From assembly GCF_048544455.1 (NCBI RefSeq), contig NC_133530.1, positions 20,203,748 through 20,267,747 on the forward strand: 64,000 bases of DNA, in the 5' to 3' direction. Shown piece after piece: positions 58,999 to 64,000 of the stretch. Numbering within the stretch: the stretch's first letter is position 1; each line of letters begins with the position of its first letter. The DNA comes from Silene latifolia (taxonomy: Eukaryota > Streptophyta > Magnoliopsida > Caryophyllales > Caryophyllaceae). The translations under genes and the position numbers were made by a program. Below the pieces are notes generated by a model. The model was given only the letters and a program-made list of their open reading frames with translations, ran no database searches and was not told the origin of the DNA.

Positions 58999-61900
58999 TT
59001 AAGTACTATGTTTTAGTATTTCTTCCATGGCTTCAACAGAGTTAAAGGTTTTATGAATATGTTCACCCAAGGCTTTCACATTACGAGAGCGAACCGAGTC
59101 CTTCGAGTCACCCATTTCTTCTTCAAACTCCGTATGCTGCTTCATATAATCGTTTAGTATTCCTCGAATTATCTGAACTGAATTGAAGGCCTTGTTTATC
59201 TGATTCCTCATGTCTGCCAATACTACCGGGTCGGTCTTCTTGGGCACACTTCTGTTAAATATGGCTCGGATTCCAACAACGCTTGCAATGAGCAAAAGAA
59301 GAGAAACAAAGTATTTACGATTGTAACTATCCTTGTGCTTCTCATTTGAATCGTCTCGCTTGTCATTGATACTTCCGGCTTCCCAATTCGTCACAAATAA
59401 CGGGATCCTTTCGGCATTGTGTAATACCTTTTTAATGGCATTAGACCACACAAAGGTCAGGCGTATATGCTCATCTAAGGCCTTGACATTTTTGGAACGA
59501 AGTAGATCACTCGATTGTCCTTCATTCGCTTGATGCCTAATATTTTGTTCCATGTAATTGCTTAGTATATCGCGTAGTGTCGTAACAGAATCCAACGTTT
59601 TGTTTAGATGATTAGACAAGATTCCGACAGTAATGTTACAATAATAAGCCCTCAAATCAGTAACGGGGTATTGGATATCTTCAACGATTATTGAGGGAAC
59701 ATCTCTTGATGGTATGACTATTGGCTTAACCGGGCGCTCTGTCGTCCCAACTTGTTTGCTCATCATCCCATAGACGATTAGAAAGACGATAAGAAGGGGG
59801 ATCAAGTATTTGAAAATGCGTAATGAAATACCGATAACCTGTGAACTAAACTCCTTGAGCGAAGTTGCTCGAGATGGGTCATTCTTCTTGGCGGACACCC
59901 TATTGTTACCATCCTCGGATTTCAGAGATTCCCGAAACCTGATCAAGACAGTTGTGAGATTATTCCACATACCTTCAGTTCTCGTCGAGACAAGGCTTAG
60001 AAAGCCTAGAAAAGCCGGGATCGAGGACTTGTAAATCCATGATGAAATGTTGATTAACTGCAACCAAAACCTCTTTAGTAACTGATTAGAGGTTTCTGAC
60101 TCGATTTGGTCGTTTGAGACCTCAGCACGAGATTTAGTAAAATTATTAAGTGAAAGACTCGAGAAAATGGATTGGGTGCTTGCCCCAACAACGCTAACAA
60201 GAAGCCAAAAAAGATTAACCAATGATATGTAAATGCGCTTTGGAATCGAGAACATCTCTGAATCAAACTCTATCTTCGGTAGATGAGAATACCATGTTTC
60301 ACCTTTTTCCTGTTCACTACCATCTTCCCCGATGAGATTGGCCACACGATTCACACGAATAAGACGAGAACTTGAATTAAAGACTTCTCCCATTGTCCTG
60401 CACTTGGCAAAAACATTTTAGAAAGATTTTACATACTTTCTTCGTCCCAGTCACTTGTTTATATATTGATCATACATTCATAGAAATAATTTAGAAAGCG
60501 CAAACAAATAAATGACTGAGGCTAAGAAACGAGTTTTCACACTAGAATTACCTCCATGAGTACGAGAAATAGAGAAGATCACAAGGTTGTTGAGTAGTCA
60601 CATGAGGAAGATGAAGATCGACTTCAACCTTGCAAGTTTCGTTGGCATAAAGATCGCCAAATGAAACAATAACATTGTCTTCCAATGTTGTAAACGGGAT
60701 GTCTGAGCGAGAGTAGGTGCCCACACAAATGTTGTCTATCGTGGCCATTGACTTCGCCCTTTTGACGGTCAACTTTAAGTCACTGACAATGACCGTGAAT
60801 AGTTTAGCAAAGCAATCAGTAAGGGCGCCCCTCAAGCTGCTTGGACTTGAGCTTGTAACATCTATGTGACAATGAATTCCTCCGTCGCTATGTTTTGCAA
60901 CTTCGTTTAGCACCTACCCGAAACAACCATTAGATTTTAAACGGCCAATTTCAATCTACTCGATCTTAAGATTAACAAATCTGAATGCATTACAACGAAA
61001 TTAGAATGATCTGAAAAGGTATTTAATTATTGGAACATACCATTGAATTGGGATCATCACCAATTCCGAATGTGTAAACAGGCATCGTTTCAACGAAAAT
61101 ATGTTTAACAGGAACTTGGAATTGGTCACCATCTGACATGAGCAGGATTGCAGCCCGCCGTTCAGTAGTGTACTTGCGGTCATTGATCACTTTATATGCC
61201 ATGTCCAGGCTGCCGTTGACATCTTTGCCAGGATGCGTTTCCAAATCACTTACTAGCTTCTCGATCTCAGCTCGAGAAATGAGACTCATCTGTCGTAATC
61301 CACACAACTTCTGAGGATTTTTCGAGACAGTCACAATCGATAGACGATCAGCTGAGCTGAGCTTATCGATCAAGAGTCTCATAACACCTTTCATTGCCTC
61401 CAATTTCTCACCTTTCATGCTGTCGCCAACATCTAAAACCGTCACAATATCCACCCCCGGTCTCTCGTTTTTGTATCCGGCTCCTGTTACCTCCAAAAAC
61501 ACGCTTAAATGGCTCTCTTCGATCCCTGTTTCCTCCTTGTTAATGGTAGTCACTTTTATGTCGCCTCTTTTCAATGTCTCATGCTTTGTCCCTAATAAAT
61601 CATTAAACAATATGAATCTTCATCATGGTCAAACTTATCACTACTCCTTTGTATACATAATAGAGTACATTACTTGATTACAAAAACGACAACAATATAA
61701 CCCCAGTGTCTCAATGGTTCCCGCAAATTACGGGGCAAGGGGACTCTGATGTACGCAACTTATCCTTGTGTTAGGCTACACAAAGAGGCAGTTTCCCAAA
61801 GACCCAACATGAAAATTGTGTTGAGAACAACATTGAAGGGCCACTACTTCCCAAAATTGTTTGATTGTGAGTTGAAATTATATTGTCTAAAATATTTAGA

Positions 61901-62128
61901 AAATGAAGTATAGTACTAGACCATTATAATCCGAACCTACTGTGAATCATAGGTCGTAATGATAGGTCGATTGTGAAATGTTCGATTTACCATCCCCTTT
62001 CGTTATACGGTTCTTGTGGCTCATTCGAGAGAGAAATAATGTACGTTAAGAAATATGAAGCGATGAATGAATAAGTTACCTGAGTCGTATGGAGTTGCAA
62101 CAATCTTCTCCTCATCACTTAGAGACAT
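58999..62128 (-). CDS. vWA protein 3 with multi-span, repeat-bearing C-terminal tail
   Basis: Four exons on the minus strand: 62128-62080, 61591-61041, 60913-60552 and 60397-58999. Introns are GT-AG with phases 1, 0, 2; 786 aa. The vWA domain shows VDIVTVLDVGDSM with D70-V-G-D-S74, so the second metal-site residue is Gly instead of Ser; LLMSDGD follows. After the vWA-linked region (ending SYSWR, about 320) the protein departs from its paralogues. Exon 4 encodes hydrophobic stretches near residues 377-394, 439-458, 517-533 and 683-701, and two copies of a helical module (about 577-657 and 717-785). Each copy contains two INKAFNSVQIIRGIL-like helices and the shared KNVKAL(D/G)EHI. Membrane anchoring is inferred; no function can be named. 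The RING finger and the GRAFALSS block of plant WAV3-type proteins are absent. Confidence 0.82.
60436..60530. mobile_element. Stowaway-like MITE in intron 3 of vWA gene 3
   Basis: The left end CTTTCTTCGTCCCAGTCACT and the right end in reverse complement (TTTCTTAGCCTCAGTCATTT) are imperfect inverted repeats. TA precedes the left end. It fills most of the 154-bp intron 60398-60551. Confidence 0.5.
61702..61805 (+). repeat. SINE-like repeat in intron 1 of vWA gene 3
   Basis: GGTTCCCGCAAATTACGGGG, GATGTACGCAAC and GAGGCAGTTTCCC match the conserved 3' domain of widespread angiosperm SINEs. No target duplication was established. Confidence 0.45.
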
Positions 62129-62334
62129 CCTAACCGGAACAACACTTGATCTACCTTCCTCTTCCCCTTTTCTTTATTCTACCAACAGTTTACCTGTAAC
62201 TATTCAATAGCCTTATGAAAAATTGATAACCTCAGAGTGGTTTCGTGATCGAATACATGGTCAATTTTTTTTAGTTTAATATTTGCTTTATTTCTATTGT
62301 TCCTTACTGAATTATACTACCAGCGTTGTCCTTG

Positions 62335-62342
62335 TATTTATA
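62335..62342 (-). promoter_or_regulatory. Possible TATA box of vWA gene 3
   Basis: The minus strand reads GGTATAAATACAAGG about 205 bases upstream of the ATG at 62128, a good match to plant TATA context. Confidence 0.4.
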
Positions 62343-63713
62343 CCTTTACGCTCTAGGCCACAAGAACTTATCGACCTCTAATTATTTTTGTTTTTGCTAT
62401 GGTTAGAAATTTATCTAATCGATTTATACGTGGTAGCTTACAAATCACATACAAGGTCAACTTAGTTAGGCAAAGTCTTATGGTAGACTGTAGTTAGAGA
62501 TTTGAACCTAAAACCAACAGATAACAATTTACCGAGTCATACAATTATATTTTAACAAGTTGAGCCAACTAATATGACAATTAGATCATCATGATAACGT
62601 GTATTATCGTGATGTGATTCCAATTATTGTTTATCATTGCAAAAACAACATTATTCTGCAGACCAGAGACTTTGTTGTAGGTCATTGTTAATTTTAAGTC
62701 AAACACATAAAAAAAAACTCACTTCAAAGTCTTAATAATATCTGTACCCATCGCCTGTCACCGGCCATCGCCCACACGAAAGACGACAAATTTATCAATT
62801 ACAACCGTTGGATCCGTGTAAATGTGTAAATATGTCGTCGATATTTTTAGGGTTTTGCACATGAAAATTGTTTCTTCGTATATTTTCCTTTTTCCAAGAG
62901 GTTTTTTATGAAAAGGGAATTATTACAAGGTTATTGACGAGTTTGAAGCCAGATCATGAGCATTATCTTGTCAACTTGTCGTTCTCTTATACAAATTAAT
63001 ATGGACTGACGACTGTTTCAAAGTCAAATGTTAGCTTTACTTGTTATAATATTATTTCGTTATTTAATTTGACATCAGCTAGTCGCTATAAAATACTTTT
63101 TTAAGTAATGTAAGCATTAATTCAGGCACGAAGTTGTGTTGATACACGCTGCCTACTGCCTAGCAACGGGAATCTATGTAGTTAGTAGCAAAGGGTAGCA
63201 TTCGCTACTCTAATTGTCAAATAATTGTTAAAAAGTATCGATTTTTTTTCTACCTTAAAGTTCTAATTATGAACCTTAACATAAGTAATAAAACAACATA
63301 ACGAAATTTCGCTACTCCAAAATTTTATTTCTAAATTCGTCCATGCTGCCTAGTGACCTAACTAACTATTAATACATTATCATTTGAGAGATACATAACA
63401 AATAATTTAAATAAAAAACTATTAATATACTAATTGCATTATCATTTCGATAGTTAATTTGACTTTAGCAAGTCATTATAAATTACTTGCAGTATCGTTC
63501 GGCAATAAGTAAGCATTAATCAAGCACGAAGTTGTCTCGATGCTTAGTGACTTATCGCAAAATCGTTTTGTTATTTAATTTGACTTAAGGAAGTCATTAA
63601 AAAAAATATTAGTGTAACCTTTTTTTTACTTATTGAGAATAGAAGATAACTTTACTTTCATTCTTAAGACTTGTCAAGTTGCTATTTGTTTATGTTATAT
63701 AAATGATGTATAA
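62343..63713. other. Intergenic DNA with internal repeats
   Basis: No gene seen. Blocks with TTATTTAATTTGAC and AAGCATTAAT(T/C)(C/A)A...GCACGAAGTTGT recur at about 63059-63140, 63450-63535 and 63570, indicating an old duplicated repeat. Confidence 0.45.
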
Positions 63714-63750
63714 CTAGTTTTTAACCCGTGCAAAATTGCACGGGTATGTA
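63714..63750 (-). mobile_element. Helitron-like 3' end (hairpin plus CTAG)
   Basis: On the minus strand, a perfect hairpin CCCGTGCA/TGCACGGG (63725-63744) is followed by TTAAAAACTAG and T. Same family as the ends at 3792 and 26639. Confidence 0.5.
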
Positions 63751-63816
63751 ATTCAATATTGTAAATTAGCAAGATTTATAAAAAAACATAATTACATTTT
63801 TATGTAGATTTGAATT

Positions 63817-64000
63817 TGATGGGGCATATTCTGCACCCGCTGACCAAGTCAACATATTGACCAAGGTCAAGGCTAAAAGACAACAAGTCAAAAGAAAAGC
63901 GACCTAACCGGCGAAGCCTGTCGGCCTGTCACTTGGGTCTCGGCTCGGCAACTAGCCGGCCGAGAGGCATATCCGTATACTCACATCCGGTCCCCTCGGC
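63817..64000 (+). mobile_element. Possible start of an LTR element cut by the window edge
   Basis: From TGATGGGGCATATTCTGC onward the sequence changes abruptly to GC-richer DNA with repeated GGCCG/CTCGGC words. This resembles the 5' edge of plant LTRs. The second LTR would be beyond the edge, so it is unproven. Confidence 0.3.

Noticed and set aside
1-64000. tRNA, rRNA, microRNA precursors, organellar insertions or bacterial operon-like structure
   Set aside because: None was recognised by eye. tRNA-like boxes found belong to SINEs or primer sites. A tRNAscan or small-RNA mapping run would be needed to exclude small RNA genes.

Overview
The window reads as nuclear DNA of a eudicot plant. Host genes have GT-AG introns, intergenic DNA is AT-rich, and most of the sequence is transposon: LTR retroelements, hAT and Stowaway-like elements, Helitron-like tails and SINEs. 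The species cannot be read from the sequence. A member of the Caryophyllales (perhaps Caryophyllaceae) is my guess from the repeat types, with low confidence.

Two host gene families are present. The first is a divergent pair of genes for a DPP6-N-terminal-like (TolB/WD40-like beta-propeller) protein. One lies on the minus strand at 1-1834 and runs off the left edge; the other is complete on the plus strand at 20798-25416 (5 exons, 731 aa predicted). The second is a cluster of three paralogous von Willebrand factor A (vWA) genes: plus strand 36959-39030 (484 aa), minus strand 39730-42563 (567 aa) and minus strand 58999-62128 (786 aa). All three have four exons with the same intron phases (1, 0, 2) and resemble the vWA and C-terminal parts of the plant WAV3-type family without its RING finger. 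The third has a long tail not seen in the other two: several hydrophobic segments and a duplicated helical module.

Between the propeller genes (5.7-19.3 kb) lies a three-level nest: a hAT-type element with a perfect 8-bp target duplication holds a partial Ty1/copia element, which holds a very young Athila-type Ty3/gypsy element with its own 5-bp duplication. Between the second and third vWA genes (43.4-57.4 kb) is a second nest: a Stowaway-like MITE holds a Ty1/copia element, which holds a large derivative element with 1.28-kb LTRs, no pol, an Athila-ORF1-like coding region and arrays of the palindrome CTCGATCGAG.

The stretch 25.4-36.9 kb has no gene I can support. It holds a copia-derived LTR element (29143-35427) with a decayed interior but about 99% identical LTRs, hAT elements, MITEs, and a pair of inverted Helitron-like 3' ends about 10.6 kb apart. 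Short elements also sit in host introns: a hAT in intron 1 of the complete propeller gene, a SINE and a small hAT in intron 1 of the second vWA gene, and a solo LTR in intron 1 of the first vWA gene.

The observation most worth following is the vWA cluster, above all the third gene with its membrane-segment and repeat tail and its altered metal-site motif. All exon models were made by eye from splice sites and paralogue comparison.
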